This document shows, in pieces, positions 33,498 through 42,452 of a stretch of 63,863 nt of DNA. The DNA comes from Cloacimonetes bacterium UBA3900 (GTDB lineage Bacteria; Cloacimonadota; Cloacimonadia; Cloacimonadales; Cloacimonadaceae). The position numbers were made by a program, and so were the translations under genes. Location: the NCBI GenBank assembly GCA_002391675.1, contig DGFM01000038.1, forward strand, positions 1-63,863. Direction: 5' to 3'. The notes under the pieces are model-generated. The model was not told where the DNA came from, searched no databases, and saw only the letters and a program-made list of their open reading frames with translations. Each line of letters begins with the position of its first letter. The stretch's first letter is position 1.

Positions 33498-33697
33498 TGA
33501 AAAGGCTTCAGGCTAAATGGAAAAAATATTGGATAAGGGTTGTAGATTCGGATATGTTTTGTAAGATAACCGAGGGGATGGGAGCTTCCATGAACAACAA
33601 GCTATCGATCATAAAACGTGCCTCTTTCCAAGTCAGTTCTTGTGTAAAAAGGCATGGAAGAACAATAGCAGCAGGCCTGTACTATGAAACTGAGTAA
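33497..33697 (+). CDS. Small hypothetical protein (66 aa)
   Basis: This short open frame starts in the stop of the nucleotidyltransferase (TAATG, with CTGGAG upstream). It ends 14 bases inside the polymerase gene, so it could be translationally coupled at both ends. The product is basic and has no signal, membrane segment or family I recognise. It might instead be a spacer frame without function. Confidence 0.35.
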   Translation: MKRLQAKWKKYWIRVVDSDMFCKITEGMGASMNNKLSIIKRASFQVSSCVKRHGRTIAAGLYYETE

Positions 33698-34976
33698 ATT
33701 AATCGACATTTTAGCCATCATGGTGATGGGATTTCTCTTTTCAGGACTGTTTGCTTACTTCTTTACCACAAAATCCTTCTTGGGGTTTAATTTGTTGAGA
33801 AGAGATCTGATATTCTTTCTCTTTTACTTGCTCATATTTATCAGGTCTCCCCAAGTCTATTTTAGCGACACAATGAAGCTAATATATCTTTATTACGCTA
33901 TCTTTTATTTGATGCGCATCAGTGGCCACTATGATATTGATAATCAGTGGTTTATGGCTTATCATTACCCTGTTTTTTCTGCAATTCTGATCCATAATTA
34001 CTATGTGGATTCAAAAGATTATCATAGCTATGCCAAGGTTGTTCTGGCTGCCCTCATCTTTGTCGGAATTTCTGCAATTTCCAATATCTATACTCTTATT
34101 AGATATCCTGATGCCACAAGGATGTTGTCGGGAGAGAGTAGCGTGCTATATACCTATGGTTCATTAATATTTGCGAGTATTGGCAGATATGGGTTTGTTT
34201 CCGCTGTTCCCTTTATCATCCCCATGCTTGTTGCTTTCCATAAGAGTAGCGGGAAAACAAGCTTAAGGTTGGTTATCACCGTTTATATTTTGGTCATTCT
34301 AATTTCCCTGTTTTTATCATCGCTCACTGCCCCTATTTTGATAGCAGCACTTTGTTTGCTTTTTTCTCTTTCTGGTCAAAGGAGGTTTAAGGCTTCAATA
34401 CTGGTCTCAACGATATTGCTGGCCATCATTGCTGCTGTTCCTACGCATATAAAAAGTGACTTCTTCTACTCAATCTCTGAAATGGTTACTCAGAAGGACC
34501 TTTCCATGAAAATGAGAGATATTGGCTATGTGATAGAAACCGGGATAGACGTATCAAATCCTCTTTCTTCGGTTGAAGAAAGAGCCGTTAGAATACCGGA
34601 AAACCTCAAAGCATTTGCCTCAAATCCGCTATTCGGCACAGGCTATGAGGTTAATTCACATATCTTCTGGCTGAATAGGTTGGCGCAGGTGGGGCTCATC
34701 GGAACTATCCCGCTCATTCTTATTCTCTTCCGCCATATGAGGCTCTGCCTTAGGCGTTGCGATAGTTACTACCGCTTTTATCTCTTGGTGTCGTTTCTTC
34801 TGTTTATGGTGTCCGGTTTTATGAAGAACATCGTTGGTGATATGTTTTATTATCTCCTCTTGCTTGTACCCGGGATGTATTATCTGAGATACCTGAAGAA
34901 AAACAGTGTAGTAACTGCCAAAGGCTATAGTAGCCCCGTGGCAGTTAAAGCTATAAGCTTGGGTGGAGAAAACTAA
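33684..34976 (+). CDS. Wzy-like O-antigen/capsule polymerase
   Basis: This is a polytopic membrane protein of 430 residues with about ten to eleven hydrophobic helices and a large soluble loop near 270-320 (SISEMVTQKDLSMKMRDIGY through NPLFGTGYEVNSHIFWLNRL). NPLFGTGY followed by an H-x-x-x-L region is the hallmark of the O-antigen ligase/polymerase (Wzy_C) group. It would join undecaprenyl-linked repeat units on the periplasmic face. No strong Shine-Dalgarno precedes the ATG, and coupling to the small upstream frame is possible. A ligase role cannot be excluded from sequence alone. Confidence 0.75.
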   Translation: MKLSKLIDILAIMVMGFLFSGLFAYFFTTKSFLGFNLLRRDLIFFLFYLLIFIRSPQVYFSDTMKLIYLYYAIFYLMRISGHYDIDNQWFMAYHYPVFSAILIHNYYVDSKDYHSYAKVVLAALIFVGISAISNIYTLIRYPDATRMLSGESSVLYTYGSLIFASIGRYGFVSAVPFIIPMLVAFHKSSGKTSLRLVITVYILVILISLFLSSLTAPILIAALCLLFSLSGQRRFKASILVSTILLAIIAAVPTHIKSDFFYSISEMVTQKDLSMKMRDIGYVIETGIDVSNPLSSVEERAVRIPENLKAFASNPLFGTGYEVNSHIFWLNRLAQVGLIGTIPLILILFRHMRLCLRRCDSYYRFYLLVSFLLFMVSGFMKNIVGDMFYYLLLLVPGMYYLRYLKKNSVVTAKGYSSPVAVKAISLGGEN

Positions 34977-35175
34977 ATGATGGCAAATTGCAGATGTAGA
35001 GGTCTTTCAATAACTCCTTCTTGGGATAGGGGTTTCTTTATTTATGCAGGTGATAACAAGATTAAGGCTAATCACTCTTAGCAACAGTATGTTTCTGCCT
35101 TCTATCAAAAGTGCAGGCAAATTCACCCGACATTATGTCCATTAATAGCGAACAATCGATCAAAGGAATAATCAA

Positions 35176-36495
35176 ATGCCACAACAAAACTGTGCGAAAA
35201 TCCTAATCGTAGGCAAGAACTTTAATCACCAAACTGGTAGTGGGATAACCTTGTCCAACCTGTTCTCTTCTTATCCAAGAGACAGGATTGCAGTGGTAAC
35301 GGCATATAGAAACTCAGATCTTGGGTTTTGCAAAAGGGTGTATCGTTTAACTGCAAGGGACACAAAGTATCTGTTGCGTAGTCCCAAGTCGAGGCGGGAT
35401 TATGAGAGGGTGGTTTCCAAGTATTTACCCAGATCGCATAACAGTGTTTTGTTGGCTTGGAAAGACCGCTTGCTTGGCTTTATTAACTCCTACATTTTGG
35501 GCAGTATTTGCAGGATATTTAAGAAAATCTTTCGTATACGTTGCTTTCGTTTCTTTTACATATCAACTGCTTTATCAAGCTGGATAGAATCATTTGACCC
35601 TGACCTCATTTATACTCACTTAGGCGAGATATCTCACACTCTCCTTTTTGAACAAATAAGACTTGCTTACAAAAAGCCCTATGCTGTTCATATTATGGAC
35701 GATTGGTTTCAGTTTCATCCCGAGTGCAAACAGGATGGGCCTATGTATCCGATGGTGTGCAATCAGATTCAGAAAGCTTCCGTCCTTATGGCCATTTGTG
35801 ATGGTATGGCTACTGAATTCAAAAAGAGGTTTGGCAGGGAATTTCTTGCTTTTCATAACCCTGTGGACGTGGAGAGCCGAAAGCACTTGGTCAAAAGCGA
35901 TTGGTCAATCAAGAACGAAAGTTTCACTATCCTTTTTGCCGGTAGTTTGAAAAACAAGCTGCAGGACTATGCTGAGGTATGTAAAGCAATTGATGATTTG
36001 CGCCGGAAGCGCGACTATCGCATTTCTTTTCATTTATACACGATGGATCATGACTCTACTGAAGCAAGAAGACTCGAGGAGTTCCAGGGAGTCAAGGTTT
36101 TTGCTCACATACCAAATGACCAAATTGCAGCAATGTTGGTTGAAGCCGATCTGCTTTTGCTGAATCTTTCACTTGACGAAAATCAGGCTCGAATAGCGAT
36201 GTTTTCTATGCCGACTAAAACGAGCGAATATATGTATTCGGGCACACCCATCCTTGTTTACGCACACGCTGACAGTGCGCTCACCCTCTATGCGCAGGAA
36301 TATAACTGGGGCTTTGTGGTTACAGAAAGAGACAGCGAAAAGCTCAAAAAGGCGATTGCCGATTTGTATAAAAATGAAAGCCTAAGACAATCATTGGGGG
36401 AAACGTCACACTCCCTGGCTGTGACAAGGCACAACAAGGTTCAGGTTAGCCAGGATTTTTGTGAGCAGCTTAATAGACCTTTCAGAAGGCTGTAA
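35176..36495 (+). CDS. GT4-like glycosyltransferase
   Basis: This is a GT-B-fold protein of 439 residues. The N-terminal half has ILIVGKNFNHQTGSGITLSN and later LIYTHLGEISHTLLF; the donor-binding half has FTILFAGSLKNKLQDYAEV, VFAHIPNDQIAAMLVEADLL and SMPTKTSEYMYSGTPILVY. The usual EAMA-type glutamate helix is replaced by K-T-S-E-Y, as in some GT4 subgroups. AAGGAA lies upstream of the ATG. The 199-bp gap before it shows no further feature. The sugar is unknown. Confidence 0.78.
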   Translation: MPQQNCAKILIVGKNFNHQTGSGITLSNLFSSYPRDRIAVVTAYRNSDLGFCKRVYRLTARDTKYLLRSPKSRRDYERVVSKYLPRSHNSVLLAWKDRLLGFINSYILGSICRIFKKIFRIRCFRFFYISTALSSWIESFDPDLIYTHLGEISHTLLFEQIRLAYKKPYAVHIMDDWFQFHPECKQDGPMYPMVCNQIQKASVLMAICDGMATEFKKRFGREFLAFHNPVDVESRKHLVKSDWSIKNESFTILFAGSLKNKLQDYAEVCKAIDDLRRKRDYRISFHLYTMDHDSTEARRLEEFQGVKVFAHIPNDQIAAMLVEADLLLLNLSLDENQARIAMFSMPTKTSEYMYSGTPILVYAHADSALTLYAQEYNWGFVVTERDSEKLKKAIADLYKNESLRQSLGETSHSLAVTRHNKVQVSQDFCEQLNRPFRRL

Positions 36496-36526
36496 CACGA
36501 GGATGGGTAATTCAAGGTAAAGACGT

Positions 36527-37618
36527 ATGGCCGTAAAAGTTATGCACATTGTAGCTTCCCTTGGACGTGGCGGTAAAGAGCGTCAGGTGGCCAATATCAT
36601 CAAGCATAGTCCGCGAGATATTCAGAGTACTGCTATCGCCATTATCCCAAGCACAAAAAGTTATAGCCAGGAATATGGCATAGGCGACAAGGTAAGAATC
36701 CTAATTCGCTTGAAACGTGGGAAGAAGATTTTAAGGCCCTTTTTGTTTTTTTATGCATTGTGTAAACTTGTTACCTGTATCAAGAAGGATAAGCCCGATA
36801 TAGTGTGGGCTTGGGGAGATTATGATGCCCAGCTGTGCATTCTCGCATCATTGTTTACCCGCTTTAAGTTCATCAATGGCTCCATCCGGTACGGGGTAAA
36901 GAAGAATTTCAATTACAGGATGTTGCTGTTGAAGCTGTCTAAACGTAGGGTGGCAAATTCCAAAGCAGGCGCTTCGCTTTATGGGCTTGCCACCAGAATC
37001 CTGTATAATGGTATCGAATTTCCGGAAAGTATTGTGCATAATACGGATTTCGCACAGCTATCTTTCATATCTGTGGCAAATTTCATGCCCTATAAGGACT
37101 ATACTCCCATCATGAATGTGTTAGGCAAGCTCAAGGGGCAGGGATATATGTTTTCTTATACTGTGCTGGGAGACGGTCCCATGCGGAAGGTCGTAGAAGA
37201 ATCCATTGTACAAAATGGTTTGGAGAAAGAGGTGCGTCTCATGGGGAGGGTGCAGAACGTACAGGAAATGCTTGCAAAAGCTGATGTGTTTTTGCATTCA
37301 AGCGCAGCAGAGGGCTGCTCAAATGCAATAATTGAGGCTATGGGAGCCGGGCTGCCAATTGTTTCATCCAATGTGGGCGGTGTTTCGGAAACTGTAGCTG
37401 AAGAGGGTTCCTTCCTATATAGCTATAAAAACGAGGAGCAACTACTCAGTATTATCATGAGGTTCTTTGAAGACCCGGATATTATCTCCACAATGGGATT
37501 GAAATCAAGAGAAATGGCATTGAAGCGTTTTAGTATAGATGCCATGATCCAAGCTTACAGAGAGATCGTACATGATACGCTCGATAACAGATGGGATGAA
37601 AAAGCGGAGGTGTATTGA
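36527..37618 (+). CDS. GT4-family glycosyltransferase (twin of the one at 40316)
   Basis: The opening VMHIVASLGRGGKERQVANI and the donor site with FLHSSAAEGCSNAIIEAMGA and GLPIVSSNVGGVSETV are classical for GT4 retaining glycosyltransferases. The protein shares landmark segments throughout with the gene at 40316 (SLGRGG-ERQ, INGSIR-G, LYNGI, HSS-EGCSNAI-EAM), so the two are paralogues, probably adding related sugars. Length is 363 residues. AAGGTAAAG is the likely ribosome-binding site. It is followed closely by a deacetylase gene. Confidence 0.88.
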   Translation: MAVKVMHIVASLGRGGKERQVANIIKHSPRDIQSTAIAIIPSTKSYSQEYGIGDKVRILIRLKRGKKILRPFLFFYALCKLVTCIKKDKPDIVWAWGDYDAQLCILASLFTRFKFINGSIRYGVKKNFNYRMLLLKLSKRRVANSKAGASLYGLATRILYNGIEFPESIVHNTDFAQLSFISVANFMPYKDYTPIMNVLGKLKGQGYMFSYTVLGDGPMRKVVEESIVQNGLEKEVRLMGRVQNVQEMLAKADVFLHSSAAEGCSNAIIEAMGAGLPIVSSNVGGVSETVAEEGSFLYSYKNEEQLLSIIMRFFEDPDIISTMGLKSREMALKRFSIDAMIQAYREIVHDTLDNRWDEKAEVY

Positions 37619-37666
37619 TGGATCTTGTTTTTCATCGATCACTAAATGATGAGGTATGGTGACATT

Positions 37667-38839
37667 ATGAAGGTTATTATGTTTCACAGCGTCGGCTGTG
37701 ATAATACTGCCTGGAAGCGGAGTTTTCTCTCTGTTCCTCTGCAGCAATTTGAAGCATTTTGTCGGTTTATCCACAAAAACATGATTAAGGCTCACTTTCT
37801 TGATGAGTGGTATGAGGCTCAAGCATCGGGTAAGAGCCATCTTCAAGGTCTGGTTTTAACCTTTGATGACGGTTATTTGGACAACTGGGTATATCTATTT
37901 CCCCTGTTGCAGAAGTATCAGATTAAAGCTACAATCTTTGTTAATCCGGGCTTTGTGGATCCTGTGCCAGAGAAGAGATGTAATTTGACCGATGTGTGGG
38001 AAAACAGATGTGAAGAGCACGACCTGCAGGCTTTGGGCTTTCTAAATTGGTCTGAGATTATTGAGATGCAAAAATCAGGTTGGGTGGATATCCAGTCACA
38101 CTCGATGAGCCACAATTGGCTTTTTTCCTCTGATAAGCTCGTCGACATCTATGCAAGGCAGGAAAAATATGACTGGCTGGCATGGTTGCTTCATCCCGAG
38201 CAGAAATATCAGTATATCTCCAATCCTCAGTTTGCCCATAAAACTCCACTTGGGTTTCCTGTTTTTGAAAATGGCAGAGCCTTGGCAGTACGACAATTCA
38301 TACCCAATACAGATTTTATTGACTATGCCATTTCTCTGTATGCTGAAACCGCCGAGTCTCAGGCGGATACTGGTGCCAAATTTGAGGGTATTGTGGCCAA
38401 GTTAACCGATTTTGGAGAGAAAAATGGCTTTGGAGAGTACGAGTCTGAAGAGATGCAAAAACAGAGATATTGGAGCGAGCTCAAGGATTCAAAAGATATT
38501 TTGGAACAGAAGCTGAATAAGGAAGTAAGATTTCTATGCTGGCCGGGAGGGGGATACAATGATCTTAGTGTAGCATTATCCTGGGATGCAGGCTACAAGG
38601 CTTCCACTATTGCCTCTTGGGACAATCACAGCATTATTGATAACAAAGATGCACGAAAAAGAGTAAAAAGAATTACGCTAAGCCACAGCTTGAAAATAGG
38701 AGATAAAGGGCACTATCCCCTGAAAAATCACTTTATGGCTATGTCCTACAGAGCAAAAAGTGGGAGCGCCATTAACAAATGGGCCCTCAGAGCCGTGAAG
38801 GCGTTTTATCTTGTTAAAGGAGTTTTGGGTGGGAATTAG
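37667..38839 (+). CDS. NodB-type polysaccharide deacetylase
   Basis: The catalytic motifs of carbohydrate esterase family 4 are intact: LTFDDGYLDNWVYLFPLL with the metal-binding aspartates, DIQSHSMSHNWLF (HSxxH), and RFLCWPGGGYND. It should remove N-acetyl (or O-acetyl) groups from the glycan or a lipid-linked precursor. There is no signal peptide, which points to cytoplasmic action on the intermediate. ATG 37667 (MKVIMFHSVG) is chosen over 37646 because homology starts there. The gene overlaps the ligase gene at its 3' end by 11 bases. Confidence 0.85.
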   Translation: MKVIMFHSVGCDNTAWKRSFLSVPLQQFEAFCRFIHKNMIKAHFLDEWYEAQASGKSHLQGLVLTFDDGYLDNWVYLFPLLQKYQIKATIFVNPGFVDPVPEKRCNLTDVWENRCEEHDLQALGFLNWSEIIEMQKSGWVDIQSHSMSHNWLFSSDKLVDIYARQEKYDWLAWLLHPEQKYQYISNPQFAHKTPLGFPVFENGRALAVRQFIPNTDFIDYAISLYAETAESQADTGAKFEGIVAKLTDFGEKNGFGEYESEEMQKQRYWSELKDSKDILEQKLNKEVRFLCWPGGGYNDLSVALSWDAGYKASTIASWDNHSIIDNKDARKRVKRITLSHSLKIGDKGHYPLKNHFMAMSYRAKSGSAINKWALRAVKAFYLVKGVLGGN

Positions 38840-40160
38840 AAGCTGTCTATTCCGTATCATACATGATCATATCAAAAAAGATGATCTCTTTGCTAACTAT
38901 CGAATGTTGTTAGAATCCCAGTATTGGGATGAGGATAAAATGCAAGCGTACCAGTTTGGATTACTCCGCAAGCTGTTAGTGGACGCTTATGATGATACGC
39001 TATACTACAAAGAATTATTTGATGGCTTGGGGATTAATCCGCGGGACATAAGAAAAATCGAGGACCTTCGCCAGCTTCCGATTCTCACCAAGAATGACAT
39101 TACACAAAACCTGGAGAGTATGACCTCACGTAAAAGGAATCCAAAGAATAGCAAAACTAATTCAACCAGTGGCTCAACAGGCGTTGCTTTAAAATTCTAC
39201 TCACCCACAAACGTAACCATGATGAGAGCTATCATGATGCGCTGTTCACAATGGATGGGTGTCGGGTTGGATGATAGAACGCTGCAAATATGGGGACATG
39301 GTTTCGGAGAGAAAGAGGGCTTTGTAAAGCGACTTAAGCTCTTTCTGAATAATAATAAAGTAATTTCGGGATATGATCTGTCGGATGCAGATATGGAAGA
39401 GATTATAGAGGTGTTCCGTAAAAGAAAGCCGAAGTTATTCATCACCTATCCCAGTATTTTGGAGCATATTGGCAATTATTGTATTCCCAGAAAGATCGAA
39501 ATCAGGGTGGATGTGATTCGCATAGGTGGCGAAAAGCTGTATCCCCATCAGAGGGAGTTGGCCATGAAGGTTTTCGGTGCCCCGGTTTTTGACTTTTATG
39601 GCAGCCGCGACATCACCTCTATTGCTATGGAGTGTAAGGAGCATCACGGACTTCACATTATGAGTGAAAATGTAATTGTAGAAGTGCAAGACGACAATGG
39701 CAATTTTGTTACTGAGGGAGAGGGGGACCTGATTGTTACCCACCTGCACAACTGGGTTACGCCCTTTATCCGCTATCGCATTGGGGATAGGGTGAGAATA
39801 TCCCAGCGTAAATGTTCTTGTGGAAGGAAACTGCCTTTGATTGAAGAAGTGTTGGGACGCTCTTTTGATATGATTACCTTCCCCAATGGTAATTCTGTAA
39901 TGGGCACTTTTTGGACCTTTCTTTTTAAGAGCAAACCAGGGATAGATCAGTTTTCGGTTCATTTGGTAGCCAAGGATAGGCTTACTATTAAGTATGTCGC
40001 CAGGAACATGCTTTCAGATGCTGCGAAGGAGTACTTTGTATCGGAGATAAAGAAGAAATCCGGCGCAGGGCTCAAGGTCGACTTTGTTCTCGTAGACAGC
40101 ATACCCGTGACATCTGCCGGAAAGCTAAAGTTTGTGTTTGATGAGACCAGGCAGCCTTGA
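38829..40160 (+). CDS. PaaK/CapK-like AMP-forming ligase or adenylate synthetase
   Basis: The protein resembles phenylacetate-CoA ligase and its CapK relatives found in capsule clusters. Landmarks are the phosphate loop NSTSGSTGVALKFYSP, FDFYGSRDITSIAMECKEHH, a zinc-knuckle-like KCSCGRKLPLI and the tail SAGKLKFVFDE containing the C-terminal lysine. Such enzymes activate a carboxylate with ATP and pass it to CoA or another acceptor. In glycan loci they probably acylate or amidate sugars. GTG 38829 is chosen because AAAGGAG (38816-38822) lies six bases before it. The start lies inside the end of the deacetylase gene, implying coupling. Confidence 0.82.
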   Translation: MGIRSCLFRIIHDHIKKDDLFANYRMLLESQYWDEDKMQAYQFGLLRKLLVDAYDDTLYYKELFDGLGINPRDIRKIEDLRQLPILTKNDITQNLESMTSRKRNPKNSKTNSTSGSTGVALKFYSPTNVTMMRAIMMRCSQWMGVGLDDRTLQIWGHGFGEKEGFVKRLKLFLNNNKVISGYDLSDADMEEIIEVFRKRKPKLFITYPSILEHIGNYCIPRKIEIRVDVIRIGGEKLYPHQRELAMKVFGAPVFDFYGSRDITSIAMECKEHHGLHIMSENVIVEVQDDNGNFVTEGEGDLIVTHLHNWVTPFIRYRIGDRVRISQRKCSCGRKLPLIEEVLGRSFDMITFPNGNSVMGTFWTFLFKSKPGIDQFSVHLVAKDRLTIKYVARNMLSDAAKEYFVSEIKKKSGAGLKVDFVLVDSIPVTSAGKLKFVFDETRQP

Positions 40161-40315
40161 CAGTGCTTGTCTATAATGTGGTATACTTTAGCTATTCTAC
40201 ATCAACCAAGAGCAAATGGGTTTTGATCAACCTCCTTTGCATGGGAAGCAGATGCTCATCCTTTGATAACTTGGGCTTAGGCAAGCTGCGGTTCTTGAAC
40301 AGATTGTAATTTGAT

Positions 40316-41371
40316 ATGAAGAAACCTACCATCCTCCACCTTGTCACCTCTTTAGGCCGAGGGGGTGCAGAACGTCAATTGGCTACCATCGCAAACCATG
40401 CAGATGAAACGAACAATATCATCTTTTCTTTCCATGATAGAGCTACAGGCTATTTGGATGATCCGGCCAAGATAAAGGCGTTTAAAAGCAAGGGGCTTAT
40501 CAGTAGGCTTTTTGAGCTCAGGTCTATTCTGCGCGAGCAAAAGCCGGATCTCATCTATGCTTGGGCACCGCTACCTTATGTTTTGGCATCCCTTGCCGCA
40601 TTTGGGCGAGGCTCCAAGATAATCAATGGAAGCATCCGCCATGGTATTTTTAAAAGAACGCCTAATGGCTACTTTAGAAAATGGCTTTTGCAGAGCTCCC
40701 GCTATGTGGTGGCAAATTCCTATGCGGGCTTACAAGCAAATGGGATCAAGAAGGGTTTTGTGCTCTACAATGGCATTGATCCTAAGTTTGATAAAGCAAA
40801 TTGGCCAAAAGGGTCTCAAGGAGAATCAGGTAAAGTGCTCAATTTACTATCCATCGCCAATTTGGTGCCGGTTAAGGATTACTTTACTGTGCTGGAGGCT
40901 CTTAAAAAGATCAAAGATGATGGCTTTAGCTTTCATTACTGCATTATTGGTGAAGGGCCACTGAGAAGTGAGATAGAAACAAGGATAAGGGAATTGGAGC
41001 TGTCTAAAATGGTCCAGCTTCTGGGTCGAGTCAATGACCCTGAGACCCATCTGGCACGGGCAGATATCTTCATCCACTCCTCCAAAGGGGAAGGATGCTC
41101 CAATGCTATTTTGGAAGCGATGTATATGGCTCTCCCTGTGATTGCTTCGGATACGGGTGGCACCTCGGAAATCGTGGTCTCAAATGCAATTCTTTTCGAA
41201 TACAAAAATATCCGGCAGCTTTATGAAGCTATCAAGAAGCTGTTGCAGGATGAGAACCTGAGAAAGGATATGGCTGCTGAATCTTATAGAATTGCCAGCA
41301 GCAGGTTCAGTGTGAAAAGTATGCTGGCTAACTATAACTCCATCATAACCGAAATACTAGCAGGTAAATAA
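40316..41371 (+). CDS. GT4-family glycosyltransferase (twin of the one at 36527)
   Basis: ILHLVTSLGRGGAERQLATI opens the protein, and FIHSSKGEGCSNAILEAMYM with ALPVIASDTGGTSEIV forms the donor site. Length is 351 residues. Sequence landmarks are shared with the gene at 36527 along the whole protein, pointing to duplication within the locus. The ribosome-binding site is weak. A 155-bp gap precedes it; a TATAAT there (40172-40177) has TTGACA only nine bases away and is not a plausible promoter. Confidence 0.88.
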   Translation: MKKPTILHLVTSLGRGGAERQLATIANHADETNNIIFSFHDRATGYLDDPAKIKAFKSKGLISRLFELRSILREQKPDLIYAWAPLPYVLASLAAFGRGSKIINGSIRHGIFKRTPNGYFRKWLLQSSRYVVANSYAGLQANGIKKGFVLYNGIDPKFDKANWPKGSQGESGKVLNLLSIANLVPVKDYFTVLEALKKIKDDGFSFHYCIIGEGPLRSEIETRIRELELSKMVQLLGRVNDPETHLARADIFIHSSKGEGCSNAILEAMYMALPVIASDTGGTSEIVVSNAILFEYKNIRQLYEAIKKLLQDENLRKDMAAESYRIASSRFSVKSMLANYNSIITEILAGK

Positions 41372-41382
41372 GGATGGTTACT

Positions 41383-42435
41383 ATGAAAATCGGTATTATT
41401 CGCAACGAGGATCCTGAGTCCGCCAAAGATTGGATTCAGGCTTGCAAGAACAGGAAGCTGGACTACACAGTAATAGACATTAGTGCAGATAACTGGTTAG
41501 AACAGGTTCTGAGCAGTCAGGCAGATTTCTTTGTTACCCAGCCCCCTGGGATATATGAACGCTTTAAAACCATGTTTGACGAGCGTATTTACATTATCAC
41601 TCAAGAGCTGGGCATGAAAGTGTTCCCCAGCTTTACTGAAAGCTTGATCTATGAAAACAAGAAGATGAGCTCATATTATTTTAAGGCCAAGAATATTTTG
41701 CATCCCCAAACTTGGGTTTTTTATAGCTATCAAGAAGCGGAAAGCTTCGTCCAGAAGGCCGAATATCCCTTTGTAGCCAAGACTTCTATCGGTGCTTCTG
41801 GTTCAGGTGTCAAAATCATTAAATTTCCTAAAGAAGCGATGGCTTATATTCATCTTGCTTTCAAGGGAAAGGGAATTAAGAGAAGGTTTGGCCCTAATAG
41901 GAATACGGGCTCCCCCCAAAAGTGGGCAGCTAAAACCATCAAAAGCCCCAGTTACTTCATCAAAAGACTTAAGTACTATCTCGAAATTGTTGGTAATACC
42001 CAGTTTGGATATGTGATCTTTCAGGAATATATCCCTCACACTTTTGAATGGAGAGTGGTGAAAATTGGAGACTCATATTTTGTTCATAAAAAAATTGTGG
42101 TGAAGGATAAGGCAAGCGGGGGCAAAGTAAAAGAATTTGGCTTTCCACCCGAGTCAGTTTTGGACTATGTAAAATCTTTATGCAACGAACATGATTTCCA
42201 TTGTGTCTGTGTGGATTTATTCGAGTCCGAACGTGGCTATCTTGTGAATGAGATCCAGTGTGTGTTTGGCATCCCTTACAAGTATCTGGCAAAGGTTGGA
42301 GATGATGTTGGTAGATTTATTCAGAAGGATGGCGCTTGGGCTTTTGAAAAAGGCGACTTTACAGTAAACGAAGCATGTGATCTTAAGTTAGAGGCAGCTA
42401 CAAAGCTGTTTTCACATAACAAGGAAGATGGCTGA
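41383..42435 (+). CDS. ATP-grasp ligase (RimK/carboxylate-amine ligase-like)
   Basis: The ATP-grasp fold is seen in YPFVAKTSIGASGSGVKII (ATP-binding lysine and glycine loop), VIFQEYIPHTFEWRVVKIG and VCVDLFESERGYLVNEIQCV, with the metal-binding D/E/N residues. Such enzymes join a carboxylate to an amine, thiol or amino acid. Next to an asparagine-synthase homologue and a deacetylase it may amidate a uronic acid or add an amino acid to the glycan. ATG 41383 (MKIGIIRNEDPES) fits AAGGATGG five bases upstream; ATG 41374 is the alternative. Substrate unknown. Confidence 0.75.
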   Translation: MKIGIIRNEDPESAKDWIQACKNRKLDYTVIDISADNWLEQVLSSQADFFVTQPPGIYERFKTMFDERIYIITQELGMKVFPSFTESLIYENKKMSSYYFKAKNILHPQTWVFYSYQEAESFVQKAEYPFVAKTSIGASGSGVKIIKFPKEAMAYIHLAFKGKGIKRRFGPNRNTGSPQKWAAKTIKSPSYFIKRLKYYLEIVGNTQFGYVIFQEYIPHTFEWRVVKIGDSYFVHKKIVVKDKASGGKVKEFGFPPESVLDYVKSLCNEHDFHCVCVDLFESERGYLVNEIQCVFGIPYKYLAKVGDDVGRFIQKDGAWAFEKGDFTVNEACDLKLEAATKLFSHNKEDG

Positions 42436-42452
42436 GATAAATAGGTAGCGAG

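Noticed and set aside
33684..34976. Exosortase for the multi-helix protein
   Set aside because: The late NPLFGTGY motif and large periplasmic loop fit Wzy/ligase proteins, and the exosortase Cys/Arg/His signature is not seen.
40157..40177. TTGACA and TATAAT as a promoter before the GT4 gene at 40316
   Set aside because: They are only nine bases apart; no functional spacing is possible.
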